Below, one piece after another: positions 42,836 through 53,552 of a DNA stretch of 64,000 nt. Where the stretch lies: the NCBI GenBank assembly GCA_021811275.1, contig JAJZPI010000002.1:1-64000 (forward strand), given 5' to 3'. The notes below the pieces were generated by a model. It made no database searches. It worked only from the letters and a program-made list of their open reading frames with translations, and had not been told where the DNA came from. Every line of letters starts with the position of its first letter. The first letter of the stretch is position 1. The position numbers and the translations under genes are program-made. Origin of the DNA: Deltaproteobacteria bacterium (GTDB lineage: Bacteria; Desulfobacterota; Desulfarculia; Desulfarculales; Desulfarculaceae).

Positions 42836-43981
42836 TCAATCCTCCTTGCCAACTGCCACCGCGCGCCAGGGGCGCGCGCTTTCTATACAAGGGGTCACCT
42901 GGGCGTCGAGGCCGGCCCGAGTCAGGGCAGAGGCCAGACGCTCGGCCCAGGGGCCGACCATGACGTTCTCGGTTTCAAAGTGTCCCAGGGTCAGAAGACA
43001 AATGCCCAGGTCAAGAGCTTCTTGGGCGGCGTGGTGGCGGGCCTCGCCGGTCACCAGCACCTGGGCCCCGGCCGCCGCCGCCTCGCCGAGCATCTCTCCG
43101 CCTGCGCCGCTCACCACCGCCACCCGCGCCACCATCTCCGGCAGCAACCCGGCCATGGCCGGGGCCGCCGAGCCCAGCTCCCGCGCGGCCCTGGCGGCAA
43201 AGGCCGCGCCGGGTTCCGGGCGGGCCAGCCGCCCCACCCGGCCCAGGCCGAAGCCGGCCGGCGGGTTGCGCAAGGGGTAGAGGTCGGCCGCCGGCTGCTC
43301 GTAGGGGTGGGCCGCGGCCAGGGCGGCCAGGACCCGTTCGGCCCGGGCCAGCGGAGCCACGGTTTCCAGGCGGATCTCCGCCACGCGCTCGCGTCGGCCC
43401 GGCCGGCCCAGGAAGGGCCGGCCGTCCTCCGGGGCCAGGAAGCTGCCCTGGCCGGGGGACTCGAAGGCGCATTCGCGGTAGGCGCCGATGCGTCCGGCTC
43501 CGGCCGCGAAGAGGGCCTGGGCCACGGCCTCGGCGTGGTCGGCTGGCACAAAGGTCGTGAGCTTGGCCAGGCCGTCCGCCCCTGCCGGAACCAGGGGCTT
43601 GAGTTCCGTGAGCCCCAGCCGCGCCGCCAGGGCGTCGTTCACCCCGCCGGGGGCGGAGTCCAGGTTGGTGTGGGCGGCGAAGATGGCCAGATCGGCGGCG
43701 GCGGCTTGGATGAGGCGGTTGGCGTGGAGGCGGTCGGAGCGAAGGTCGGTCAGGGGTTTGAAGATCGGGGGGTGGTGCAGGAGGAGCATCTGTTGGCCCT
43801 GTTTCAGGGCGGTGGCCAGCAGGTGATCGCTCAGCTCCAGGGCCACCATCACCCGCCTGGCCTGGCCGCCGGGGTGGCCGCAGGCCAGGCCCACCCGGTC
43901 CCAGGACTCGGCGGTCCAGGCCGGGGCCCAGTCCTCCATTATGTCCATGACGTCCTTGACCTGGGCCGGGCGCATGGCCAT
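42836..43981 (-). CDS. Nif3-like dinuclear metal centre protein
   Basis: This 381-residue member of the NIF3/YbgI family forms hexameric rings. Metal ligands are visible in LLLHHPPIFKPL and FAAHTNLDSAPGGVND, and again near the C-terminus in VTGEARHHAAQEALD and GHFETEN. The central insertion (about 130-235), including RIGAYRECAFESPGQGSF, matches the PII-like domain found in the longer form of the family. A GTP cyclohydrolase-type hydrolase role has been suggested for relatives but is not settled. ATG 43981 is chosen; a second ATG follows two codons later. It forms an operon with the zinc-ribbon and RNase H genes. Confidence 0.9.
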   Translation of the reverse strand: MAMRPAQVKDVMDIMEDWAPAWTAESWDRVGLACGHPGGQARRVMVALELSDHLLATALKQGQQMLLLHHPPIFKPLTDLRSDRLHANRLIQAAAADLAIFAAHTNLDSAPGGVNDALAARLGLTELKPLVPAGADGLAKLTTFVPADHAEAVAQALFAAGAGRIGAYRECAFESPGQGSFLAPEDGRPFLGRPGRRERVAEIRLETVAPLARAERVLAALAAAHPYEQPAADLYPLRNPPAGFGLGRVGRLARPEPGAAFAARAARELGSAAPAMAGLLPEMVARVAVVSGAGGEMLGEAAAAGAQVLVTGEARHHAAQEALDLGICLLTLGHFETENVMVGPWAERLASALTRAGLDAQVTPCIESARPWRAVAVGKED

Positions 43982-44102
43982 GTGGGTCAAATTAAGCCGG
44001 CGCCCCGTTGTGGGGGGCGCCGCGGGAAATGGGCGTTGGGACGTTGTTTCATTGCCTGCACCTGCCGGACGCCCCGGTCGGAGGCGGCCACGCATGCTTG
44101 AA

Positions 44103-44178
44103 TGGTGGGCCCACCTGGTCTCGAACCAGGGACGATCCGGTTATGAGCCGGAGGCTCTACCAGCTGAGCTATGGGCCC
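44103..44178 (-). tRNA. tRNA with CAU anticodon (Ile2 or elongator Met)
   Basis: The 76-base cloverleaf includes an encoded CCA: acceptor GGGCCCA/TGGGCCC, anticodon stem TCCGG/CCGGA with loop CTCATAA, and T arm CCTGG-TTCGAGA-CCAGG. The C4-G69 and C5-G68 pairs are those recognised by TilS in tRNA-Ile2, so I lean to Ile2 (lysidine-modified) rather than Met. It is not an initiator, because the anticodon stem lacks the three G-C pairs. Confidence 0.9.
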
Positions 44179-44249
44179 AGGATAATCAAGAATATGTATT
44201 ATGGCCGGGGGTTGGGGGGCTGTCAAGGGAGGGGACGAAATGAGCCGTC

Positions 44250-44407
44250 ACGGATCGTTCCGATTCGCGCCTCGCCGACAGCGCCCGACCCGTCTTGGCC
44301 GGCGCGGCACGCGCCCGACCCGAAGTCCGAGCTTCACCGGGAGCGCGCCAAGCTCGCCCATGGAGGCCCTCGTCGACCCGCCTTGGCCGGCGCGGCACGC
44401 GCCCGGG
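44250..44407 (+). repeat. Two head-to-tail family 2 repeats
   Basis: CGACCCGTCTTGGCCGGCGC (about 44288) and CGACCCGCCTTGGCCGGCGC (about 44377) are each followed by GGCACGCGCCCG and separated by a GGGAGCGCGCC-containing spacer. They fill the space between the tRNA and the end of the secreted-protein gene. Confidence 0.65.
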
Positions 44408-44938
44408 CTACCATTTTTCCTTTCCCGCGCCCCAGCGGGGTCCCTTCCAGCGGGTGGTGCTGGTCGAACCCAGCACCCGGCCTTCGGCGTCGAGATAGAA
44501 GATGTCGTCGAAGGTGACCGGGCCGTACATGGGGTCGCGCAGGCGGTAGACGTGGCGGATGGCCTGGGCGTAGGGCCCGTCCTGGAACTTGACCGGCTTG
44601 CTCCAGTTGACGCTCTGGTAGGAGCCGGGGTCGATGGCATTGTCCTTGATGAATTTCTCCACCTCGGACTTGACGTTGACCGCCTGGGCGCGGGCGGCGG
44701 GGGTGAGGGCTAGGCTGGCGGCAAGGGCCAGGAGGGTAAGGGAGAGCAGGAGCCCGGCGCGCCTCGGAGAAGACGGGGATGCTGTCTTCGTGGTGGGGTT
44801 TATCCCCGCCCTCTCGCCTTGGCGCGCAAAAAAAGGACGGGCGGGGGAAAACCCCGCCCCTGCGAAGATGGCCGTGAAGCAGGCCGCAGATTCGGCCAAG
44901 GACCCGGCTCCGACCACTGCCGGCGGCGCTGGCCCCAC
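44408..44938 (-). CDS. Hypothetical exported protein downstream of rpoD
   Basis: The C-terminal 110 residues look real: a signal-like stretch ([20 protein letters not shown], then AARAQA) followed by a small domain ([40 protein letters not shown]). The only start codon in frame is a GTG at 44938 with GAGGGG just upstream and six bases from the rpoD stop. It would place about 60 odd residues before the signal peptide. Those codons run through a GCGGGG-type repeat (44780-44870), so the 5' end may have been disrupted by repeat insertion. No domain is recognised. Confidence 0.5.
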   Translation of the reverse strand: MGPAPPAVVGAGSLAESAACFTAIFAGAGFSPARPFFARQGERAGINPTTKTASPSSPRRAGLLLSLTLLALAASLALTPAARAQAVNVKSEVEKFIKDNAIDPGSYQSVNWSKPVKFQDGPYAQAIRHVYRLRDPMYGPVTFDDIFYLDAEGRVLGSTSTTRWKGPRWGAGKEKW

Positions 44939-44944
44939 CGCCCC

Positions 44945-46729
<1,785 letters not shown>

Positions 46730-46732
46730 GTC

Positions 46733-48574
46733 CTAGTCCTTTGCGGCGTTAAGGGAGGAAAGCCTTTGCCTCAATTCCTTGCGCTTGGCCTGGAGGCCGG
46801 CGAGCCGGTCAAAATCGCCCTGGGCCTCGGCGGCGGCGATGGCGTCCTTGATGGCGGCCTGCTCCTGGCGGAGCAGGCCGCGGTGGATCTGGCGCAGGAG
46901 GTCCAGGGCCATGGAGCGGGCCTTGGCCGGGTCCACCTGAGGGGATCGCTGGGCCAGGTCGGCCACCAGGGAGGCCAGGGACTGGTCGTCCAGCTCCAGG
47001 GCCACGGCGTCGGGGGTGGGCTCCACGGACCGGGCGATCAGGGAGGCCATGGCCCGGGCCACCTCGTTCAGGCCGGAGTCGTCCAGGCCGGAATCGTCCT
47101 CGGGCGAGCCCCCTCCCAAGGCTCCGCCCTCCAGGAGCACCCGGGCCGCCTCGGGCGAGGCCAGAGCCAGTTCCATGGCGACGCGACGGTTGCTCTGCGC
47201 CCGGCAGGCCCGGCCGGAGACGGCGGGGGCGGCGATCTGGCGCGCGCCGGCCAGGGGCAGGCCCAGCTGGGCGGCCACCACCCGGGCGTCGAGCTTCAAG
47301 GCTCCGGCCACCTGGTCCAAATAGCCCGCCCGGGTCACCGGGTCCTTGATCTGCTGGAGAACCTCGCCACAGGCGGACACGATCCTGCTGCGTCCCTCGG
47401 GGGAGGTGCGGTCGCCCTGGCCGATTACGCGGTCCAGCACCATCTCGATCAGGGGCCGGGCCTTGGCCAGGGCCTTCTCGAAGGCGTCCGCGCCCTGCTC
47501 ACGCAGGAAGCTGTCGGGGTCGTGGCCGCCAGGCAGGGTGAGCACCCGGGCGGAGAGGCCCTCGCCCAGGAAGACCGGCAGGGCCCGCTGGGCGGCCTTG
47601 ATGCCGGCGGCATCGCCGTCGAAGACCAGCACCAGGTCGGCGGCCTGGCCCTTCAAGGTGCGCGCCTGCTGGGGGGTGAGCGCGGTGCCCATGGGCGCCA
47701 CCGTCTCGCCGAAGCCATGCGCGGCCAGGGTGATCACGTCGAAGTAGCCCTCCACCACCAAGGCCCGGTCCTTGCGGCGCATGTGGTTCCGGGCCTGATC
47801 CAGGTTGTAGAGAGAGCGCGACTTGTGAAAGACCGGGGATTCGGGGCCGTTCAGGTACTTGGGTTCATCGTCGCCCAGCACCCGGCCCCCGAAGCTCACC
47901 ACCCGGCCGCCCGCGTCGCGGATGGGGAACATTACACGGCCGCGAAAGCGGTCGTAGCAGCCCGAGCCCGTGCTCGATCCCGCGCCCTTGTCGCGCCGGA
48001 CCAGGAGTCCGGCCTGCACGGCCAAGTCCTCGGGCACCTTCTGGCCTGCCAAGAAGCGCCCCAGGCCCTCCCACTCGGCCGGGGCCCAGCCCAATCCGAA
48101 GGAGGCCACCACCTCGGGTGCGAGACCGCGCCGGCCGTCGAGGTAGTCCCGGGCAGAAAGGCCGGCGGGCAACTCCAGTTGCCGGCTAAAAAATGTACCA
48201 GCCAATTGAAGCACTTGCAACAGGCGGTCATTGACCTCCTGGCGCCGGCGCTCCTCGGGGTCCTGGCGGGGGGCGGGCAGGGGAACCCCGCAGCGGGCGG
48301 CCAGCTCGCGCACCGCCTCGGGGAAGGAGAGGTTCAGGTCGCGCATGACGAAGTTGAAGACGCTGCCGCCCTCGCCGCAGCCGAAGCAGTGCCAGGTGCC
48401 CTTTTCGCGGTCCACCTTCAGACTGGGGCTGGAATCGCCGTGAAATGGGCACAGCCCCCAGAAATCCTTGCCCTTCTTGTCCAGGCGGATGCGCGAGCCC
48501 ACCACCTCCACGATGTCGGCGGCCAGCCTCACCTCATCGATCTTCTCCGCCGGTATGCGCTCGCCCTGGCTCAT
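46733..48574 (-). CDS. dnaG: DNA primase
   Basis: This 613-residue enzyme makes RNA primers at the replication fork. The N-terminal CHC2 zinc finger is CPFH-x(~17)-CFGC. The primase core with the TOPRIM fold follows (RALVVEGYFDVITLAAHGFG; LVLVFDGDAAGIKAA), containing the acidic metal ligands. The C-terminal DnaB-interacting region is short and helical. ATG 48574 has GGGAG upstream. The gene is followed at once by rpoD, the classical macromolecular synthesis order, but rpsU is not seen. Confidence 0.96.
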   Translation of the reverse strand: MSQGERIPAEKIDEVRLAADIVEVVGSRIRLDKKGKDFWGLCPFHGDSSPSLKVDREKGTWHCFGCGEGGSVFNFVMRDLNLSFPEAVRELAARCGVPLPAPRQDPEERRRQEVNDRLLQVLQLAGTFFSRQLELPAGLSARDYLDGRRGLAPEVVASFGLGWAPAEWEGLGRFLAGQKVPEDLAVQAGLLVRRDKGAGSSTGSGCYDRFRGRVMFPIRDAGGRVVSFGGRVLGDDEPKYLNGPESPVFHKSRSLYNLDQARNHMRRKDRALVVEGYFDVITLAAHGFGETVAPMGTALTPQQARTLKGQAADLVLVFDGDAAGIKAAQRALPVFLGEGLSARVLTLPGGHDPDSFLREQGADAFEKALAKARPLIEMVLDRVIGQGDRTSPEGRSRIVSACGEVLQQIKDPVTRAGYLDQVAGALKLDARVVAAQLGLPLAGARQIAAPAVSGRACRAQSNRRVAMELALASPEAARVLLEGGALGGGSPEDDSGLDDSGLNEVARAMASLIARSVEPTPDAVALELDDQSLASLVADLAQRSPQVDPAKARSMALDLLRQIHRGLLRQEQAAIKDAIAAAEAQGDFDRLAGLQAKRKELRQRLSSLNAAKD

Positions 48575-48595
48575 GCAGCTCCCGCGATTTCGGGA

Positions 48596-48616
48596 GGGCG
48601 GGGATAAGCCCCGCCC
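48596..48616. repeat. Short GGGCGGGG palindrome between mutS2 and dnaG
   Basis: GGGCGGGG-ATAAG-CCCCGCCC is followed by CTACG. A related GCGGGG/CCCCGC unit lies at 44845-44865, and GGGGCGGG-type hairpins occur at 61823. It sits inside the operon. Confidence 0.55.
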
Positions 48617-48656
48617 CTACGTCAAAAGGAAGAAGACAGCCCTAAAAGGAAGCTCC

Positions 48657-51215
48657 TTATTCCCGCAGCTCGGCCACGGTGACCCCGGCCCCGCCGCGCC
48701 GGCCCTCGGCGCGGTGGGTGGCCACCACGTAGGGGTGGTTGTCCAGAAACTCGCGCACGGCGGCGCGCAGGCGGCCGGTGCCCACCCCGTGCACCACCGC
48801 GAAGCTGGTCTTGCCGGCCAGGATGGCCTGGTCCAGGGCCTTGTCCACCTTGGGCAGGGCGTCGTCGACGGTCAGGCCGACCACGTTAAGGTCGATGCCG
48901 TCGCCGGCGCTGGCCTGCACGGAGACGCCGGAGCGGGGCCGGGAATCCTGGTCCTTGGCCTGGCCTCGGGGCAGGGGCTCCATCTCGCGCAGGGCCATCA
49001 CCACCCGCACCCCGCCCACGCCCACCGAGACGGGCATGGTCTCCAGGCCGGGGCGGGGGTCCTCCAAGAGCACCCCCCGCTGGCCCAGGGCGGTGAGCAG
49101 CACCGGGTCGCCGGCCTTGCATGCGTAGAGCCCGGCCAGGGAAGGGGCTTCGCCCTGGGGAGAGGGCGGGGGCAGCACCGCGGCCTCCACTTCCTTGAGG
49201 GCCTGGCGGCGCTCGCCGTAAAGCTCCTGGCGCACCCGGCCCGGACGCGGCCCGGTGGGGGGCTGGGCCCCGGCTTCGGAGGCGGCCTGGGCTGCTGCCT
49301 CGTGCTCCTCCTGGGCGGACCGCGCGCGCTCGAAGAGTTCCTCCAGGCGCCTCTCCAGGCGGGCGGCCACCTCGCGCACCCGGCGCTTGCCCTCGGCCAG
49401 GGCCCCGGCCTGTTCGCGGCGGGCCGCCTTTTGCATGGCGCGGGCCTGTTCGCGCTCGTTTGCCGCCACCAGGCGGTCGGCGGCGGCGGCGGCGCGGCTG
49501 GCCTGGGCCTCGTCCAGGGCCTGGCGCACTTGGCGCATGAGGGCCAAGGTCTGGGCCTCGCCCTGGTCCACCTGGGCGCGGGCGGCCTCCACCAACTCCG
49601 GGGGGAAGCCCAGGGAGCGGCTTACCGCCAGGGCGTCGGAGAAGCCGGGCAGGCCGTAGGTGAGCTGGTAGGTGGGCCGGCCGCTCATGGGGTCGAAGGC
49701 CACGGAGACGTTCTCCACCCCTTCGGCCTGGGCGGCGTAGGCCTTGAGCCGGTGGAAGTGGGTGGTGCAGAGCACCCGGACCCCCCGGCCCTTGAGCCAG
49801 TCCAGCACCGCCACGGCCAGCGCCGCGCCCTCGCCGGGGTCGGTGCCGCCGCCGATCTCGTCGATGAGCGCCAGCGAGCCACGCCCGGCCCTCTGGACCA
49901 TCCAGGCCAGGCGGCCGGCGTGGGCGGTGAAGGTGGAGAGGTCGCTCTCCAGGGACTGGTCATCGCCCACCTCGGCCAGGACTTGGCTGAAGATCGCCAC
50001 CCGGCTGCCCTGCAGGCAGGGAGGGTGCATTCCGCACATGACCATGAGGGTGACGAGCCCCACGGTCTTCAAGGTGGCGGTCTTGCCCCCGGCGTTGGCC
50101 CCGCTGACCACCAGCACCCGCTGGCCCTCGTCCAGGCTGACGTTGATGGGCACGGCTTGGCCCCGGCCTTGGGCCGCCCGCCAGGCCAGCAGGGGATGGC
50201 GCGCGGCCAGGAGCTCGACCCTGCCTCCGGCGTCCAGGATCGGTTCGGCGCAGTGCAGGCGCTCGCAAAACTCGGCCTGGGCCAGGAGGCAGTCCAGCTT
50301 GGCCAGGACGCCCAGGTTTTCGCGCAGCACTTGCAGGTGGGAGGCCAGGGCGCGGGAGGCCTCGATGAGCACCCGCTCCTCCTCCTCCCGCTCCTTGCGT
50401 CTGAGGAGCGCCAGCTGGTTGTTGCCCTCCACCGCCTCCAGGGGCTCCACGAAGCAGGTGGCCCCGCTGCCGCTGGTGTCGTGGATGATGCCGGTGAGCC
50501 TGCCCTTGGCGTCGGTGCGCACCGGCACTACGAAGCGGTCGGCGCGCTGGGTGACGATCTGGTCGCTGAACACCCCGGCCAGATCGTCGCGGCTGACCAG
50601 GGCGCTGAGCTGGCCGCGCAGGCGCTCGCGGGCCGCGCCCAGGTCCCGGCGGATGCGGGAAAGCTCCACCGAGGCCGAGGAGGCCACGGAGTTGCCCGGG
50701 CCCACCACCCGCCTGAGGCGCAGGGCGATCTCCGGTAGGGGGGTCAGGCGGTTGTAAAGGCGGTAAAGCTCGTCGAAGCGGCCCTCGCCGCCCTGAAGGA
50801 CCTCGGCCGCGCGGCCGGTCGCGCCCAAGAAGTCGGCCATGACCGTCAGCTCCTCGGGCAGCAGATAGGCCCCGTCCACGGCCAGGCGGGAGAGCAGCGG
50901 GCGCACGTCGGTCAGCCCGTCCAGGCCGGGCCGGCCCCGCTCGCTCACCAGGGCCCTGAGCTGGCTTAACCGGCGCTGGCGGCGCTCCACCAGGGCCAGG
51001 TCGGCGCTGGGAGCCAGGCGGCGAGCCAGCTCCGCGCCCAGGGGGCTCATGGCCAGCGAGGCCACGCGCGCAAGCAACTGGGGCAGCTCCAAGACCTTCA
51101 AGGTGTGCTCGTTGGCGACAGGGAGCTCGCCCGTGGGCGAGGGTTCCCCGCCGCCGGACTGGCCGGCGGGGCCCGCCTCGGCGGCGGACGGCTCCCGGGG
51201 ATCGGCGGCGTTCAT
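48657..51215 (-). CDS. mutS2: MutS2-family ATPase with degenerate Smr domain
   Basis: This protein of about 852 residues has an N-terminal MutS-III core (LKVLELPQLLARVASLAMSP) and the ABC-type ATPase with Walker A SGANAGGKTATLKT. Walker B and signature regions follow (GRGSLALIDEIGGGTDPGEG; CTTHFHRLKAYAAQAEGVEN). A long coiled-coil with a KOW-like section leads to a C-terminal Smr domain. The Smr part keeps HGVGTGRLR, but the usual LDLRG motif reads LNVVG, so nuclease activity is doubtful. MutS2 limits recombination and, in Bacillus, splits collided ribosomes. ATG 51215 is chosen because the upstream part of the frame is repeat DNA. Confidence 0.93.
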   Translation of the reverse strand: MNAADPREPSAAEAGPAGQSGGGEPSPTGELPVANEHTLKVLELPQLLARVASLAMSPLGAELARRLAPSADLALVERRQRRLSQLRALVSERGRPGLDGLTDVRPLLSRLAVDGAYLLPEELTVMADFLGATGRAAEVLQGGEGRFDELYRLYNRLTPLPEIALRLRRVVGPGNSVASSASVELSRIRRDLGAARERLRGQLSALVSRDDLAGVFSDQIVTQRADRFVVPVRTDAKGRLTGIIHDTSGSGATCFVEPLEAVEGNNQLALLRRKEREEEERVLIEASRALASHLQVLRENLGVLAKLDCLLAQAEFCERLHCAEPILDAGGRVELLAARHPLLAWRAAQGRGQAVPINVSLDEGQRVLVVSGANAGGKTATLKTVGLVTLMVMCGMHPPCLQGSRVAIFSQVLAEVGDDQSLESDLSTFTAHAGRLAWMVQRAGRGSLALIDEIGGGTDPGEGAALAVAVLDWLKGRGVRVLCTTHFHRLKAYAAQAEGVENVSVAFDPMSGRPTYQLTYGLPGFSDALAVSRSLGFPPELVEAARAQVDQGEAQTLALMRQVRQALDEAQASRAAAAADRLVAANEREQARAMQKAARREQAGALAEGKRRVREVAARLERRLEELFERARSAQEEHEAAAQAASEAGAQPPTGPRPGRVRQELYGERRQALKEVEAAVLPPPSPQGEAPSLAGLYACKAGDPVLLTALGQRGVLLEDPRPGLETMPVSVGVGGVRVVMALREMEPLPRGQAKDQDSRPRSGVSVQASAGDGIDLNVVGLTVDDALPKVDKALDQAILAGKTSFAVVHGVGTGRLRAAVREFLDNHPYVVATHRAEGRRGGAGVTVAELRE

Positions 51216-51293
51216 GGAATGGCTAGGATTCCGGGGTTCATCATGTTCCTGCCCGCACGGGGAGGCCTGGCCTGACCAGGCTCCGGCCGGATT

Positions 51294-51459
51294 CATGCCA
51301 ATTAGCGTTCAAACGAATGGTTTGAGCGCTAATTGGCATGCGGGACGAGAATGGCCCGCCGAGCGCGCAAGCGCTCGCGAGGCAGGGCAAAACCACGCTT
51401 TTGCCCTGCCGATCGGCGATCAACGCCATGGATGGCTTTGATCGCATATTGGTATCAGG
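51294..51459. repeat. Long composite palindromic element (family 1) inside the operon
   Basis: It begins with a 47-base palindrome (51294-51340, CATGCCAATTAGCGTTCAAA...GCTAATTGGCATG). It continues with GGCAGGGCAAAACCACGCTT and its partner (51381-51410), then GATCAACGCCATGGATGGC with its partner. It ends in ATTGGTATCAG, overlapping the yqeY TGA stop at 51455-51457. It separates yqeY from mutS2. Confidence 0.75.
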
Positions 51460-51901
51460 CCCCAAGCTTCTTGCGGACCAGGGCGTTGACCAGCTTGCCG
51501 TCGGCGGCGGTCCCCAGGCGGGCCATGGCGGTCTTCATGACCTTGCCCATGTCCTTGGGGCCCTGGGGCTGGATTTCGGCGATGACCTCAGCCAGGGCGG
51601 CGGCGATCTCGGCCTCGCCCAGCTGGGCGGGCAAATAGGCCTCGACCAGCTTGAGCTCGGCGGCCTCCTTGGCGGCCAAGTCCGCCCTGCCGCCGGAGGT
51701 AAACTGCTCCACGGACTCGCGGCGCTGCTTGGCCAGGGTCTTGAGGACCTGGATCTCCTCCTCGCCGGCGAGGGGTCGGCGCAGGTCCTTGGCCTTGTTT
51801 TTCAGGGCGTTTTTGATCAGGCGCAAACAGGAAACTACCGCTTCGTCGTGGGCCTTCAGGGCGGCGATCAGGTCGGCTTCCACCTTCTCGGCGATGCTCA
51901 T
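51455..51901 (-). CDS. yqeY: GatB/YqeY domain protein
   Basis: This is a 148-residue helical protein of the YqeY family, related to the tRNA-binding tail of GatB. Signatures are VEADLIAALKAHDEAVVSCL, RLIKNALKNKAKDL, EEEIQVLKTLAKQRRESVEQ and GPKDMGKVMKTAMARLG. It is usually found next to rpsU and dnaG, and here it heads the mutS2-dnaG-rpoD series. GGGGAGG lies five bases before ATG 51901. Its exact role is not settled. Confidence 0.92.
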   Translation of the reverse strand: MSIAEKVEADLIAALKAHDEAVVSCLRLIKNALKNKAKDLRRPLAGEEEIQVLKTLAKQRRESVEQFTSGGRADLAAKEAAELKLVEAYLPAQLGEAEIAAALAEVIAEIQPQGPKDMGKVMKTAMARLGTAADGKLVNALVRKKLGA

Positions 51902-52079
51902 GACAACCTCCCCTGAAAAACGGCCACTTATCAGCGGGTTTGGGCTGGGGCAAGCTTACCAGCGCCCCCCCGGCGCTGTCAACGCGGGCCTGGGCGGTCC
52001 CCTGGCTGGCGCGGCCCTTGCCGGGGGGCCGGAAGCCGGAATCCGGCCCTCAGGCCGCGCAAGGGGCGTGCCAGCCGGT
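51902..52079. other. Upstream region of yqeY
   Basis: Nothing beyond GC-rich, weakly repetitive sequence is seen. It should contain the promoter of the yqeY-rpoD cluster, which I could not define. Confidence 0.35.
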
Positions 52080-52175
52080 CTTCCGCAACGGGCGGGAACG
52101 GGAGCGCGCAAGGCCCGACCAGAGAGCAGCCTCGACGACCCGCCTTGGCTGGCGCGACGCGCGCCCGAACCCCTT
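52080..52175 (+). repeat. Family 2 dispersed repeat
   Basis: It runs from CAACGGGCGGGAACGGGAGC to CGACCCGCCTTGGCTGGCGC and GACGCGCGCCCGAA. It lies about 100 bases upstream of the deacetylase-like gene. Confidence 0.65.
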
Positions 52176-52274
52176 TGGCCGCGGCGGCGAGGCAATCGCC
52201 TGCGACGATGCTTGCCAGGCCCGGGCATAGGTGCTATTTTGCGCAAGTCCTGCAAACTCCCAACGGGAGAAGCT

Positions 52275-53429
52275 ATGAACAGCCCTCCTCCTCCGCCCGC
52301 TCCGGCCTACCTCTACACTGATGAATTCCTCAGCTTCGACTACGGCCCCACCCACCCGCTGCGCATCTGGCGCCTGGGGCTCACCCATGAGCTGATCGGG
52401 CTCTGCGGCCTGACCCAGCCCTCGGAGGAGATTCATCCGGCCACGCCCGAGGAGCTGGCCACCTTCCACGACAAACACTACCTGGAGACTTTGCAGGACC
52501 TGAGCCGGTTCCCGGCCCAGGCCGACCATGTCATCTCCTTCGGCCTGGGGGCGGAGGACAATCCGGTCTTTCCCGGAGTCTACGAATGGTCGGCGCTGCT
52601 GGCCGGGGCCAGCCTGCAAGCCGGCCGCCTGGTCATGGTCAAGAAGCACCCGGCGGCCTTCAGCATGTCCGGGGGAATGCACCACGCCCTGGCCGGCCGG
52701 GCCTCGGGCTTCTGCTACGTGAACGATATCTGCCTGGTCATCAAGGACCTGCTCTCCTGGGGCTACCGGGTGGCCTACGTGGACATCGACGCCCACCACG
52801 GCGACGGCGTGCAGTGGGCCTTTTACGACAGCGACCAAGTGCTTACCATCAGCCTGCACCAGCACCCGGCCACGCTTTTCCCCGGCACCGGCTCCTGCGA
52901 GGAGATGGGCCGGGGGGCGGGCAAGGGCTACGCGGTCAACGTGCCCCTCTGGCCCGACACCGACGACGACATCTACATCCAGTGCTTCGACGAGGTGGTC
53001 CCTCCCCTGATCGAGGCCTTCAAGCCCGACTACATCGTCACCCAACTGGGGGTGGACACCTTCCTGGCCGATCCCCTGGCCAACCTGAACATCACCACCC
53101 GTGGCTTCGGCCACTGCCTGAAGGGCCTGCGGGAGATGGCCATGGGGCGTTGGATCGCCCTGGGCGGCGGCGGCTACCACGTGGTCAACGTGGCTCGGGG
53201 CTGGACCCTGGCCTGGGCCACCATGCTGGGCCGCGAGGATGAGCTGCCCCATGACCTTCCCTGGGAGTGGTGCGAGAAGCTGAACCTGCCCTATGACGAG
53301 CGCTGGCTGATCGACCCCAAGGAGAAGATAAGGGGCCGCATGTGGAACCGGGCCGGCCGCGACGCCGAGGATGTCATCGCCTTTATCCGCAAGAACATCT
53401 TCCCCATCCACGGCGCCAAGAAGGCCTGA
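52275..53429 (+). CDS. Histone deacetylase/AcuC superfamily protein
   Basis: This 384-residue zinc hydrolase is of class I histone-deacetylase fold. The charge-relay histidines are in SGGMHHALAGRASGFCYVND. Zinc ligands are Asp and His in VDIDAHHGDGVQWAFYDS and the later Asp in TQLGVDTFLADPLAN. The transition-state Tyr is in GGGGYHVVNVARGWTLAW. The closest known bacterial role is AcuC, which deacetylates acetyl-CoA synthetase, but no acs gene is nearby, so small-molecule or protein targets are open. GGGAG precedes ATG 52275. Confidence 0.9.
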   Translation: MNSPPPPPAPAYLYTDEFLSFDYGPTHPLRIWRLGLTHELIGLCGLTQPSEEIHPATPEELATFHDKHYLETLQDLSRFPAQADHVISFGLGAEDNPVFPGVYEWSALLAGASLQAGRLVMVKKHPAAFSMSGGMHHALAGRASGFCYVNDICLVIKDLLSWGYRVAYVDIDAHHGDGVQWAFYDSDQVLTISLHQHPATLFPGTGSCEEMGRGAGKGYAVNVPLWPDTDDDIYIQCFDEVVPPLIEAFKPDYIVTQLGVDTFLADPLANLNITTRGFGHCLKGLREMAMGRWIALGGGGYHVVNVARGWTLAWATMLGREDELPHDLPWEWCEKLNLPYDERWLIDPKEKIRGRMWNRAGRDAEDVIAFIRKNIFPIHGAKKA

Positions 53430-53548
53430 GGCACGGCACGCGCCCCGCGCCACGATTCCTCCAACAACCATGAACGGGAGCGCGTCAGGCGCGAGGGCGG
53501 CGCGCCCTCCCCGACCCGCCACGGCCGGCGCGGCCACGCGCCCGGCGC
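53430..53548 (+). repeat. Family 2 dispersed repeat
   Basis: It runs from CAACCATGAACGGGAGCGCG to CGACCCGCCACGGCCGGCGC and CACGCGCCC. It lies between convergent genes. Confidence 0.6.
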
Positions 53549-53552
53549 GCCC

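Noticed and set aside
51216-51296. Earlier start of mutS2
   Set aside because: The added 27 residues end close to the family 1 element and have no MutS2 similarity.
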